Shown: positions 17,725 to 27,112, counted from the stretch's first letter. The stretch: 64,000 bases of DNA from Verrucomicrobiota bacterium (GCA_030625775.1 DAOUQC010000007.1:1-64000), one strand, 5' to 3'. Made by a program: numbers and translations. Notes: a model not told the origin generated them from the letters alone.

Positions 17725-18374
17725 GAGGCTGTGGGTTTGGCTTTCGCCTGTTCTTCGAGTTCCAGACGAGGAATGATTCTGACTGCTTGCGGCATTTTGA
17801 TGCAGGCCTGCTCGCACAGGCCACAACCAATGCAATGTTCGGCGTGCACGTGAGGTTGTTCAAAAAGGCCGAGCGTCATGGCTTCGCCAGGCAAAGGGCA
17901 GGCGCGATAACAGACTCCGCAGGTTCGGCCGGCAAATGAGTAACAAAGATCCTCGGCGACGACGGCCAGGCCCATTTGCACCGCACGCATGCCTTCTTTG
18001 CTGGGCTCGAGTTTTTCGAGTGCGTCGGTGGGACAGACCTGGGTACAGGCCATGCACAAGATGCAGGCCTGGGCGCGCGCTGTGATGCGCGGAGTGCCGA
18101 GGTTTTCAAGCCCGGCTTCTATCCCATAAAGGTCGATGCATTGGTTGGGGCAGACATTTGCGCATTGACCGCAGGCGATGCAGTTCTGTAAAAACAGGGA
18201 TTCCTTCTGCGCCCCCGGTGGCCGCAGGAAGCGTCTCAGTTTCACTTGGGCAGAAAGCGGAAGTTTTTCGATCAGGGGCAGCACCAAAGTGGCCCCCAAT
18301 CCAAAAACAAACGACTTCAGAAAGCGTTTTCTAGTGAGAGCGCTGTTCTTTTCAAGTGATGGTTTTTCAGACAA
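17721..18374 (-). CDS. NapG-like periplasmic ferredoxin (paralog)
   Basis: A 217-aa ferredoxin of the MauM/NapG type. The start is TTG at 18374: an in-frame TGA lies two codons upstream, no Met occurs nearby downstream, and AGGAAAG precedes it. The N-terminus has TRKRFLKSF before a hydrophobic stretch, a Tat-like but not perfect signal. Four iron-sulfur groups sit at Cys65-75, Cys104-114, Cys144-159 and Cys181-191, with the same spacing as the product of 17116-17724. The gene starts 31 nt after the molybdoenzyme stop and overlaps the next ferredoxin by 4 nt. Two tandem NapG-like genes suggest a duplicated electron-transfer step. Confidence 0.83.
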   Translation of the reverse strand: MSEKPSLEKNSALTRKRFLKSFVFGLGATLVLPLIEKLPLSAQVKLRRFLRPPGAQKESLFLQNCIACGQCANVCPNQCIDLYGIEAGLENLGTPRITARAQACILCMACTQVCPTDALEKLEPSKEGMRAVQMGLAVVAEDLCYSFAGRTCGVCYRACPLPGEAMTLGLFEQPHVHAEHCIGCGLCEQACIKMPQAVRIIPRLELEEQAKAKPTAS

Positions 18375-18405
18375 GGTTCAGACTTTCCTGTCGCAGTTAC
18401 GAGTT

Positions 18406-21024
18406 TCACAGAAGCTCCACTCGTGCTGCGCATTTTTTAAAGTCAGCCTGGCCTGACACCGGGTCAAAGGCCCGGTGGGTTGTGCCGTTGGCCAACCATT
18501 TGTTTTTCTTTGGATCCGCCGAATCGGCTACTGACAGATTCCATGGGCTAAAGAGAAAACCTTTTGGCACCGTATTGCGGGCAGGTTTGACAGCAGAATC
18601 CAGTCCGATTGATGCTCGGGCTTCGATCGATCCACGACGGGTCGTGATTTTGATCCACTGACCGTCTTTGACTCCCAGTTCCTTTGCGTCTTCAGGGTGC
18701 ATTTCTACATACATCTCTGGCACCAGTTTTTTTGTGGTGCCGGAGCGGATCGTTTTTGCGGTGTGAAAATGCTCATAAACCACGCCCGTCGCCCACCAGA
18801 ATGGATAGGTGCCAGCCGGGGCTTCACCCGCTTTTTTGCCGAGGTGTTCCGCATGCGGAAGTTCAGGTGTCAGGCCAGCATCACGAGCTTTTACTAGCAG
18901 ATCCATGTTGTCGATCATGTAATGACCCGGCACGGTTCCTATTTTGGCGAGTTCATCGGTGATCTCCCGGTAGTTCGAATAATCCTGGTGACACATGTTG
19001 AAGTGCATCTTGCCATCCTTGTGGCGGAACTCCGCATAAGGTTTGTCCGGCCAGGCGGCTTCCTGTCCCATATAACGACGCTTGGTTCCACCGGCTTTGG
19101 CAATGGCTGCTGTAGGAGCGGGCCACTGGATGCCACGCAATTCCTTGATCTGTTCGTAAGGAGATTTGCCGGTTTCTTTTTCGACTTCAAGGATGCCTGT
19201 GAGGTCACAGTCGGTTCCCTTGGAAGCCTTGATAAAATCGCGGAAGACTTCTTCTGGATCGTAATAGCCATTTTCCTTACGTTGGTAAGGGAAGATTTTT
19301 TCTGCATCGAGGCCGAGTTTTTCAGCGATCAGCTTGCCTTTGTCGATCACCATGTCCATGTCCGGACGGCAGCCTTTCACCGGATTTCCGGTGCCTTCAT
19401 TGATATAGAGGCGGCGTTCCGATTGGATGTAGATCCCATTGATCCATTCGCCCCAAGTGGCGGCGGGAAGGATGACGTCGGCATAGAGGTTGTTCGGCGC
19501 ATCTTTGTAAATCTCCTGCACAACGGTGAAGGTCTTGGTCAGAGCCGGGCGCGACAGGTTGTAGGCATCCGGCAGATCAATATGGGTGGCATAGATCAGG
19601 AACATCGCCTGAACTTCACCCTTCAGAGCGCGTTCCATCATGCCTACCGCCATACCAGTGTTTTGCATTTTAGCGACGGCGTCGAGGCGTTCCTGTGGGA
19701 TGCCCCATTGCTCGGCACACCACTTGCGGTGTTTTTCATCGTTGATGCCGATGTTGAATGGCAAACGACCAGTGAGTCCGCCGGTGAGGCGTTCGCCCAT
19801 GGCGTTGGGTTGACCTGTCTGTGAGTGAGGTCCACAACCCGGACGGCCAATGTTTCCGGTCAGAGAAAGCAAGTTGACCAGGCTCATGGTATTGTTCTGG
19901 CCGTGCAAATGTTGGTTGTAGCCGATGCCCCAGATGCAGAGTACGCCGCCGCTGCCGCGCTCGCGGCCCTGGACACTTTTCTCTGCCCAGATCTTGGCGA
20001 TTTTGTAAATCTCCGCAGCAGGGATCTTGGTGCGATCTTCCACGTCCTCGGGTTTGTAGCCCTCTTTGACTTCTTTGACGTAGTTTTCCCAACCAGTGGT
20101 GTGTTCCTTCAGGAACTCCCAGTTCACCGCTTCAGGGTGTTTGTTCAGGATCGCCCAGGCGATGGCGTTATGGATCGAAATATCACCATTGATGGTGGGG
20201 AAGTGGTAGCTGTTTTCCTTGTCCACATCTTCCAAACCCATCACGGTTCCGGTGCGGCGAGGATCAACCACCAGAGTGGGAATGTCGCGCTTGGCTTTGG
20301 TATCGGCGACACGCCAGTAGAGAATTGGATGAGCTCCACGGGCATTGTGTCCCCAGAAACAAATCATGTCCGCCAGTTCGACATCGTCGTAACAGGTGGG
20401 CGGAGTGTCCGATCCGAGTGATTTGAAATAACCGGTCACCGCTGAAGTCATGCACATACGGGCATTGGCTTCGATGGTGTTCGATCCGATCACGCCCTTC
20501 ATGAAGATGTTTTCCAGATACTGTCCTTCAAGCGAGAGCTGGCCGGAACCATAGAGCCCCACGGCGTTGCCGCCGGATTCCTTGATGATTTCCGTGATCT
20601 GTTCGGCGATCAGCTCTTCGGCTTCTTCCCAAGTGGCTTCGCGGAAGAGCTCGGGATCGTAGGAACCCTTGGTTTTTGAAACGTGGCCACGTAGCGGATC
20701 CGACATGTCTTTGCGGATCAGCGGTTTGGTCAGGCGGTTGACATAGATCGCCTCGGCGGACGTCAGGCCCTTGATGCACTGCAGACCTTTGTTGGTCGGG
20801 TGATCCTTATCCGGGATGATGTTGGTGATGCGGCCATTTTTGGTTTTGATGATAGTTCCACAACCCACACCACAATAGGGACAGGCCGAGTAACAATCAT
20901 TTTTGGCATCGTTCCCTTCCAGCTCAATTTCTTCGCCAGCAGGCACCGCCCATCCGTCTTTGGTCACTCCGGTCGACAGGGCAGCAGCGGCTGCGGAGCT
21001 TTTTAGTAGTGTTCTTCTTTTCAT
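18406..21024 (-). CDS. napA: NapA-type periplasmic nitrate reductase, catalytic subunit
   Basis: An 872-aa molybdopterin oxidoreductase. The N-terminus MKRRTLLKSS plus Ala-rich stretch is a Tat signal. The [4Fe-4S] ligands are Cys48, Cys51, Cys55 and Cys83; Lys85 in CIKG is the conserved relay lysine. The proposed Mo ligand is Cys191 in NARMCMTSA, which fits the NapA/NasA branch rather than Ser- or Sec-type enzymes. The C-terminal TGVVYEHFHT and HPEDAKELGV match the dinucleotide-binding region of NapA. The reaction is probably nitrate to nitrite. It follows the tetraheme cytochrome gene by 21 nt. No NapB, C or D is in the window, so the physiological electron route differs from the textbook system. 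Other oxyanion substrates are not excluded. Confidence 0.88.
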   Translation of the reverse strand: MKRRTLLKSSAAAAALSTGVTKDGWAVPAGEEIELEGNDAKNDCYSACPYCGVGCGTIIKTKNGRITNIIPDKDHPTNKGLQCIKGLTSAEAIYVNRLTKPLIRKDMSDPLRGHVSKTKGSYDPELFREATWEEAEELIAEQITEIIKESGGNAVGLYGSGQLSLEGQYLENIFMKGVIGSNTIEANARMCMTSAVTGYFKSLGSDTPPTCYDDVELADMICFWGHNARGAHPILYWRVADTKAKRDIPTLVVDPRRTGTVMGLEDVDKENSYHFPTINGDISIHNAIAWAILNKHPEAVNWEFLKEHTTGWENYVKEVKEGYKPEDVEDRTKIPAAEIYKIAKIWAEKSVQGRERGSGGVLCIWGIGYNQHLHGQNNTMSLVNLLSLTGNIGRPGCGPHSQTGQPNAMGERLTGGLTGRLPFNIGINDEKHRKWCAEQWGIPQERLDAVAKMQNTGMAVGMMERALKGEVQAMFLIYATHIDLPDAYNLSRPALTKTFTVVQEIYKDAPNNLYADVILPAATWGEWINGIYIQSERRLYINEGTGNPVKGCRPDMDMVIDKGKLIAEKLGLDAEKIFPYQRKENGYYDPEEVFRDFIKASKGTDCDLTGILEVEKETGKSPYEQIKELRGIQWPAPTAAIAKAGGTKRRYMGQEAAWPDKPYAEFRHKDGKMHFNMCHQDYSNYREITDELAKIGTVPGHYMIDNMDLLVKARDAGLTPELPHAEHLGKKAGEAPAGTYPFWWATGVVYEHFHTAKTIRSGTTKKLVPEMYVEMHPEDAKELGVKDGQWIKITTRRGSIEARASIGLDSAVKPARNTVPKGFLFSPWNLSVADSADPKKNKWLANGTTHRAFDPVSGQADFKKCAARVELL

Positions 21025-21045
21025 CTTTAGTAGGATTTGTGGTGA

Positions 21046-22407
21046 TTAATTTAAAGTTCTCAAATAGGAAATGATGTCGTAAACATCCTGGTCATTCAGG
21101 TTGGCGAGGCCTTTGGCGCCGATGAAGGATTTCATGGCGGTACCGACTCGCCCGAGCTTAACGGTTTGGTAAATGAAGTCATCCGAGGCAACTGACAAAA
21201 AGCCGGCCAGTCCGATGGCGGGTCCGGCTCCGCCTGATACGTAGCCCGTGCCTTTGTCTCCGTGACAGGACATGCAATAGGCCTGGAATTTGTCATGACC
21301 TTGTTTTGAATCACCGGCAACTTTTTTGCTTTGATCAACCTTGATGTTGGCAGTGTGTATGGTCGGTGCCGAACGCAGGTAGGCGATGATGTCTCCCATG
21401 ACTTTATCAGAAAGATCCGGACGTGGTAGCATGGCGGTTCCCAGACGACCGATTTTTACGGTTTTGCGAATGAAGTCATCCGAGGCCAGGGCAAGGAAGT
21501 CCGAGTTGCGAATACTGGGAGCAAAACCAGGTTTGCCGATGCCTCCGGGTTGGTGGCAGGCCATGCAGTTGGCATCGAAATGCATTTTTCCAGCTTCCGG
21601 GTCTGGTGAGACATCGGTTTTAACCTCGGCGATTTTTGGTTTGCCGGGAAGTGTTCTCAGGTAGGCGATGACATCACCCACATCGCCTTCAGTCAGGTTG
21701 GCGAGCCCCTTGGCGCCTACGAAGGGCAGCATGGCAGTTCCAGCGCGACCATGTTTGACCGTTTGCATGATGAAATCATCCGATGCCACCGAGAGGAAAC
21801 CTGCCAGCCCGATACCCGGACCCGAGCCGCCTGCAGCATAACCTTCCGCATTCGGGCCATGGCAAGAAGCACAATAGGTTTCAAAGGTGACCTGTCCTTT
21901 GCCCGCCGCACCGGCAATTTCCCGATCCGGATCCTGGGAAAGGTCTGAAACATAACCTTCATTACCGATTCGCAGGTAGGCGATCACGCCTGCGAGCTCT
22001 TTTTCGCTCAAGGCGCTCCATGCCACCATGGCGGTACCGGGACGTCCGGCTCGAATGGTATTGCGCAGGTAGTCATTGGAGGCCAATGCAAGAAAATCGT
22101 GATTTCGAATACCTGGTGCAAATCCGGCTTTACCAGTCCCGCCCTCCTGGTGACAGGCTGCACAGAGGCTGTTGTATGTAGTTTCACCGATTTTAAGCAA
22201 TTCCGGATCAACGGGAGCGGTTCTTCCTTTTAGTGGTGAGGCGGCGACTGTTCTGATCACATGTCGATCCTTTGATGCTATTGCTTTAGGTGCGTGTTTG
22301 TTCACCAGGGAGAGGCCTCCGGTAATGAGGCAAAGTGCGAATACTCCTACGAGTAACAAAGCGAGTAGGGATGGTCCTTTTGTTTGATCTGGTGAGTCTT
22401 TTTGCAT
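21046..22407 (-). CDS. Membrane-anchored tetraheme c-type cytochrome (four mono-heme domains)
   Basis: A 453-aa protein with an N-terminal membrane segment (about residues 12-35). Four class-I type cytochrome c domains follow, with heme motifs CAACH (82-86), CASCH (179-183), CMACH (281-285) and CMSCH (378-382). Each domain has a GTAM segment offering a distal Met. Domains 1 and 3 share one pattern (FAPxIRNxDFLALAS) and domains 2 and 4 another (GIGLAGFLSVASDDF), so the protein arose by duplication of a two-domain unit. It is the first gene of the operon, next to napA. It is the obvious candidate electron donor in place of NapB/NapC. Confidence 0.9.
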   Translation of the reverse strand: MQKDSPDQTKGPSLLALLLVGVFALCLITGGLSLVNKHAPKAIASKDRHVIRTVAASPLKGRTAPVDPELLKIGETTYNSLCAACHQEGGTGKAGFAPGIRNHDFLALASNDYLRNTIRAGRPGTAMVAWSALSEKELAGVIAYLRIGNEGYVSDLSQDPDREIAGAAGKGQVTFETYCASCHGPNAEGYAAGGSGPGIGLAGFLSVASDDFIMQTVKHGRAGTAMLPFVGAKGLANLTEGDVGDVIAYLRTLPGKPKIAEVKTDVSPDPEAGKMHFDANCMACHQPGGIGKPGFAPSIRNSDFLALASDDFIRKTVKIGRLGTAMLPRPDLSDKVMGDIIAYLRSAPTIHTANIKVDQSKKVAGDSKQGHDKFQAYCMSCHGDKGTGYVSGGAGPAIGLAGFLSVASDDFIYQTVKLGRVGTAMKSFIGAKGLANLNDQDVYDIISYLRTLN

Positions 22408-22594
22408 GTTTATCCAAGATTTTCTTAAAAATTATCTACGTTTGTTCTCAGGTTACAGATGCGCAGAGCCGAGTGAAAGATTTAACAGGTATCTGTTTAT
22501 TTAATTTCACCAGTCGGATACATTTATGTAACTAATTTTGCGAGCACTATATTTCCAGATAACATCTAACTTCACGTGTATTGTGCATAGGCGG

Positions 22595-23614
22595 CTAATT
22601 TTCTGGAAGTAGTGAATTTAATAGCTTGCGGTTCCATTTTTTGCTGCCTCGATCATAGAGCCCGAAACCAGAGCAGAATTCCCAGTAAGCCCAGGAGATA
22701 TTCTTTTTTTCAGCCTCGGACCGGACAAAAGACATCCAGCGAACTCTCGAGGCAGTGTCGGCTTTGCTGTAAGCTCCGAATTCTCCCATGTAGAGTGGTC
22801 GCCCATGGGACTTTGCCCACTGCCGGGCTTCATTGAAGTGGGCGGTAATTTCATTTTTTTCCTGTTCTGATCCGGTCCATTGGGTGCCAAGCCAGGCTTT
22901 GCTTTGATTGCCTACCCAAGTGGCTCCCTGGTGAGTGAATTTAAAGGGCTGGTAATAGTGAAAAGTGACGATGAGGTTTTTGTCTTCGTCTGGCAGTTCC
23001 AGATTTTTGAGCTGGGATATATTATTCCACTGAGCCGGGCCAAGCACGACAGCTCGTTTAGGATTGGATTTCCGAATAATAGAGAGGGCTTCCTTGAGAT
23101 ACTGGTTCCACAACTCGCTGGTGAGTTTGTTATGAGGTTCGTTGAGGATTTCGAAATAAAGAGTGCCGGGGTAGTCCTTATAGCGCTGGGCGAGTTGTTC
23201 CCATAGGGCCAGGAAACGGATTTTGTGATTTTCCGGTGAAGTGAAAATCTCATCGTAGTGATGAATGTTGATGATGGCCACCAGCTTGTGGGACAAGGCC
23301 TGGTTGATTGCCCAGTCCACACGTTCGAGGAAATTCTTGTCGATGGAGTAGGGGGCGGATGCAGCGGCATGGGCGGACCAGCGGACAGGGATGCGGACCG
23401 AGTCGAAGCCCGCTTTGGCTATGAGGTCGAAATACTCTTTCTCAAGTGTCACTCCCCACGCACCCTCTTTGGGAGCATCGAGCGCATTGCCGAGATTTAA
23501 CCCTTTGCCGATCAGTGAATTCCAGTGATAGGCATCATGTTTCTGATCATCCGCAATTAGGGATGAAGTAATCAACAGTACAGTAGCAGTCAGACAGAAT
23601 AACAAAGTTCTCAT
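22595..23614 (-). CDS. Glycoside hydrolase family 5 endoglucanase-like enzyme
   Basis: A 339-aa secreted (beta/alpha)8 hydrolase with a signal peptide (about residues 1-21). GH5 landmarks: GKGLNLGNALDAP near 37-48, RIPVRW at 74-79, the acid/base Glu159 in EILNEPHNK, FHYYQPF near 219, and the nucleophile Glu278 in LYMGEFG. The end WAYWEFCSGFGLYD is typical. It likely cleaves beta-1,4-glucan or mannan type chains outside the cytoplasm; substrate specificity is not decided by the sequence alone. It is divergent from two sulfatase genes, and is read in the same direction as the cytochrome operon but separated from it by 187 nt. Confidence 0.9.
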   Translation of the reverse strand: MRTLLFCLTATVLLITSSLIADDQKHDAYHWNSLIGKGLNLGNALDAPKEGAWGVTLEKEYFDLIAKAGFDSVRIPVRWSAHAAASAPYSIDKNFLERVDWAINQALSHKLVAIINIHHYDEIFTSPENHKIRFLALWEQLAQRYKDYPGTLYFEILNEPHNKLTSELWNQYLKEALSIIRKSNPKRAVVLGPAQWNNISQLKNLELPDEDKNLIVTFHYYQPFKFTHQGATWVGNQSKAWLGTQWTGSEQEKNEITAHFNEARQWAKSHGRPLYMGEFGAYSKADTASRVRWMSFVRSEAEKKNISWAYWEFCSGFGLYDRGSKKWNRKLLNSLLPEN

Positions 23615-23798
23615 GGGGATTTCCCGGCAGGCATACTGTTTCTAGCGTAAACCTGCTGGCAGGTCAAGTAGTGTAAGACAAATTAGGGATGCACGTTGAC
23701 CGTCGAGTTGAAATCGACAGTGGGGTAGGGAGGATGCAGTTTTCTAATAGTTCTAATAACTTGACCAAGGGTGATTGGGCGGGCCACATTGTTTCATC

Positions 23799-25382
23799 AT
23801 GAAATCCATCCTTTGTCTTTCAGTATTCATAATAACGATTGCTGTCGTGAGTTTCGCTCAGGCAGCCAAGCCCAACTTCCTTTTCATCCTGGTTGATGAT
23901 CTTGGCCGACAGGATTTGAGCTGTGAGGGAAGTGCTTTTTATGAAACCCCGAACATCGATCGAATTGCAGGCAAGGCGATGCGGTTTTCCAATGGTTATT
24001 CTGCTTGCCAGGTTTGTAGTCCTTCGAGGGCCGCGATCCAGACTGGCAAGTACCCGGCACGTGTCGGGATCACGGACTACATCGGGGGCACTGCCGGACG
24101 CAACCAGCCGGACAAATGGAATCGAAATACCAAGTTGCTGCCGGCACATTACCAGATGGAGATGGATCTGAATGACGTCACCGTAGCCGAAGCTTTGGGT
24201 AAGCACGGTTACAAAACCTTTTTTGCCGGCAAGTGGCATCTTGGACACGAGGGTCATGGCCCCCAGCATCAGGGATACGATGTCAACAAAGGTGGGAATC
24301 TCACGGGATCACCGTCGGGCGGATTTTTTTCTCCCTACAATAACCCAGCGTTGGAGGATGGTCCGCCAGGTGAGGAGTTGCCAGTGCGCCTTGGTCGTGA
24401 GACGGCGAAGTTTATCACCGAGCACAAGGACAAACCCTTCTTTGCGATGCTGAGTTTTTATTCCGTGCACGCGCCGATCCAATGTAGTGAAAAGCGTTGG
24501 AAAAAGTATCGGGCCAAGGCGGAGCGAATGGGCTTGATTGATCGGGATGCACCTCGTTTTCGCTTGGATCGACTGAAGGAAGTTCGCCAGGTGCAGGATC
24601 ATCCAGTCTATGCAGGTATGATGGAAGCCATGGATGAGGGCGTAGGTCATGCGCTCAAGGCTCTGGAGGATAACGGTCTGGCAGACAATACGGTGGTGAT
24701 CTTTACTTCGGATAATGGAGGGGTTTCGTCAGGGGATGGATTCGCCACCAGCGCTTTGCCTTTGCGCGGGGGCAAAGGACGGCAATGGGAAGGCGGGGTG
24801 AGGCAGCCCTATTATATTCAGTGGCCGGGAGTGACCCATGGGACTCGCACGGATGTTCCTGCGACTGGCACGGATTTTTATCCAACGATTCTGGATATTG
24901 CCGGGTTGCCCTTGCTGCCCGAGCAACACCTGGATGGAGTCAGCCTGGTGCCGGTATTGAAAGGGGAAACCATTGCCGATCGTTCACTGTTCTGGCATTA
25001 CCCGCACTATGGCAATCAGGGAGGTGAACCTTCGGCCATCCATCTGCGTGACGACTGGAAGCTGATCCATTATTTTGAAGACGGGCGCAATGAATTGTAT
25101 CACGTGGGTCGTGATATTGGTGAGCAGCGTGATCTTTACCGGGAGCACCCGGAGCGGGTTGCTGAAATGTTAAAGGAGCTAAAAGCCTGGCAGAAAAGTG
25201 TTGGGGCGAGTATGCCGACGCAAAATCCGAACTGGGATGCCGAGGCTTATGAAAAATCGATGAAGCAGCTTGAGGAAAAGGGGATTGCGAATCGCAATAA
25301 GCAACATGCGGATTTTCTGAAGCCGGATTATGTGCCGCGGGGTGGATGGTGGGAGAATAAGGGGAAGAAGAGCAAGAAATGA
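23799..25382 (+). CDS. Sulfatase (formylglycine-dependent, arylsulfatase family)
   Basis: A 527-aa exported sulfatase. The frame is open from 23775 but the Met at 23799 begins a clean signal peptide (MKSILCLSVFIITIAVVSFAQA). Metal-site residues are LVDDLG (two Asp) and FTSDNGG. The active-site Cys73 lies in CSPSRAAIQTG, the motif turned into formylglycine. Other family marks are GKWHLG, SFYSVHAPI and WHYPHY. It removes sulfate esters, likely from polysaccharides. It is the first of two sulfatase genes in a row, opposite a GH5 gene, as in small polysaccharide-use loci. The maturase (FGE or anSME) is not in this window. Confidence 0.93.
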   Translation: MKSILCLSVFIITIAVVSFAQAAKPNFLFILVDDLGRQDLSCEGSAFYETPNIDRIAGKAMRFSNGYSACQVCSPSRAAIQTGKYPARVGITDYIGGTAGRNQPDKWNRNTKLLPAHYQMEMDLNDVTVAEALGKHGYKTFFAGKWHLGHEGHGPQHQGYDVNKGGNLTGSPSGGFFSPYNNPALEDGPPGEELPVRLGRETAKFITEHKDKPFFAMLSFYSVHAPIQCSEKRWKKYRAKAERMGLIDRDAPRFRLDRLKEVRQVQDHPVYAGMMEAMDEGVGHALKALEDNGLADNTVVIFTSDNGGVSSGDGFATSALPLRGGKGRQWEGGVRQPYYIQWPGVTHGTRTDVPATGTDFYPTILDIAGLPLLPEQHLDGVSLVPVLKGETIADRSLFWHYPHYGNQGGEPSAIHLRDDWKLIHYFEDGRNELYHVGRDIGEQRDLYREHPERVAEMLKELKAWQKSVGASMPTQNPNWDAEAYEKSMKQLEEKGIANRNKQHADFLKPDYVPRGGWWENKGKKSKK

Positions 25383-25477
25383 TGAGCGATGAATTTGCTT
25401 TTTTTCAAGGAAGTAGGCGAATAGCTTGATTGATGAAGCTTTGCCACTCACCGATAGTGTGTATTGTTCCTCAAGTT

Positions 25478-26929
25478 ATGAAGCAATCCCTCATCATTAT
25501 CCTTTGTCTGCTGTCTGTATCGACTTCACTTTTCTCCCAGGAGAAAAAATACAACGTGTTGTTTATCATTTCCGATGATCTCACCCCAACGGCCCTTTCC
25601 TGTTACGGCAACAAGGCCTGCAAGACGCCGAACATCGATGCTCTCGCCGCACGTGGAACTCGATTCACCCAAGCTTATTGCCAGGCGACTTACTGTGGGC
25701 CTTCGCGAGCCTCCTTCATGTCGGGTTATTATCCGAATGCCACCGGGGTATTGGGTTACAAAAATCCTCGACCGCAAATTGGGGATCGTGCCACCTGGTC
25801 GCAGCATTTCAAAAACAACGGCTATTATTCGGCGCGGGTAAGCAAGATTTATCACATGGGGGTGCCGGGGGGGATTGAGTACGAGGAGGGACGTGACCCC
25901 GATTTTTACAACGGAGCCGATGACGTGTTGTCCTGGACGGAACGTTTTAACAGTCCGGGGCCGGAATGGATGGCGCCGGGCAAGGGCGAGAACCTGGAAA
26001 ACAATCCGGACGGTACCAAACCCCTGGTGGGCAGAAACACCATGGTCGTCGTCGAAGCTGATGGTGATGATCTGGTACACTCCGATGGCAAGACAGCGGT
26101 GAAAGCAGCAGAGCTGATCGCAAAACATAAAGATGAGCCGTTCTGGCTGGGGGTGGGGTTTGTGCGTCCGCACGTTCCTTTTGTTGCACCGAAATCTTAT
26201 TACGAGCCCTACTTGCCCTACAGCAAAATGGTCTTGCCGGAACAGGTGGAAGGTGACTGGGACGATATTCCCAAAGCCGGGATCAATTATAAAAACAACA
26301 AGAACATGAAATTGGATATCCGCCGCCAGAAAAAGGCCTTGGGGGCATATTACGCTTCGGTATCCTTCATGGATGCCCAGGTGGGCAAGGTGATGGCGGC
26401 TTTGAAAAAATCAGGACTGGAGGACAAGACGATTGTGATTTTTACTTCTGATCACGGTTATCATCTGGACGAACACGAATTTTGGGAAAAAGTGAGCCTG
26501 CGTGATGAGTCGTCAGGTGTGCCTTTGATCATTTCTGTGCCAGGGAAAAAACCAGCAGTGTGTCATTCCTTTGTCGAGTTGCTGGATCTCTACCCAACGC
26601 TTTCCAGCCTCTGCGGATTGGATGTTCCCAAGCGGATTCAAGGGAAAGATATTTCAGCCCTGCTGGATGACCCGACACAAAAAGTCCGCGAGGCGGCTTT
26701 TTCTGTCGCACCGATGCGCAAGGGTTTCCTCTTGCGTGAAAAAAACTGGTCCTATATTCAGTATGGCGAGGATGCGGGCAAGGGGATCGAGTTGTTTGAC
26801 ATGAACAAGGATCCCAAGCAGTTCACTAATCTTGCCAAGGATCCGGAACATCAGGCTGTGGTGGATGGTTTCAAGGCCAAGCTGGCGGCAAAGCTGAAGG
26901 AGCTTCGGAATAACGACCTGGGTCTGTAG
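25478..26929 (+). CDS. Sulfatase, iduronate-2-sulfatase-like
   Basis: A 483-aa exported sulfatase. The Met at 25478 starts a good signal peptide (MKQSLIIILCLLSVSTSLFS); the frame upstream to 25430 is probably not used. It has IISDDLT for metal binding, Cys73 in CGPSRASFMSG as the formylglycine site, RPHVPF in the substrate pocket and FTSDHGYHLDEH as the second metal site. HEFWEK and LYPTLSSLCGL are typical of iduronate-2-sulfatase-like members (subfamily S1_7 type). It follows the first sulfatase after 95 nt. The two differ strongly, so they probably act on different sulfate positions. Confidence 0.92.
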   Translation: MKQSLIIILCLLSVSTSLFSQEKKYNVLFIISDDLTPTALSCYGNKACKTPNIDALAARGTRFTQAYCQATYCGPSRASFMSGYYPNATGVLGYKNPRPQIGDRATWSQHFKNNGYYSARVSKIYHMGVPGGIEYEEGRDPDFYNGADDVLSWTERFNSPGPEWMAPGKGENLENNPDGTKPLVGRNTMVVVEADGDDLVHSDGKTAVKAAELIAKHKDEPFWLGVGFVRPHVPFVAPKSYYEPYLPYSKMVLPEQVEGDWDDIPKAGINYKNNKNMKLDIRRQKKALGAYYASVSFMDAQVGKVMAALKKSGLEDKTIVIFTSDHGYHLDEHEFWEKVSLRDESSGVPLIISVPGKKPAVCHSFVELLDLYPTLSSLCGLDVPKRIQGKDISALLDDPTQKVREAAFSVAPMRKGFLLREKNWSYIQYGEDAGKGIELFDMNKDPKQFTNLAKDPEHQAVVDGFKAKLAAKLKELRNNDLGL

Positions 26930-26963
26930 CGTTGAGGGCAAGACAAGCTACTAAGCCAGAAAT

Positions 26964-27010
26964 ACAACAGGACAGTTATAGTGACGGCCGTCCGGGTATT
27001 GTCTTGTTGT
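26964..27010. terminator. Long imperfect hairpin between convergent genes
   Basis: ACAACAGGACA (26964-26974) pairs with TGTCTTGTTGT (27000-27010) with one mismatch. An inner palindrome GACGGCCGTC lies between them. It sits after the second sulfatase and before the convergent small membrane protein gene, so a two-way terminator is possible, although there is no T-tract. Confidence 0.35.
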
Positions 27011-27112
27011 GAGGGAAGGGCTTGCAGTTTTTTTGTGAAAGCCCGGCAGGATGGGGGGGACGTGTCACACATGCTGAAATAAAGTTGGGACTTCATTTTG
27101 CTGTTGCTTGCT

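Noticed and set aside
18922-19824. 300-codon plus-strand frame inside napA
   Set aside because: It is the antisense shadow of napA, has no ribosome site and a biased composition; napA itself has all expected motifs.
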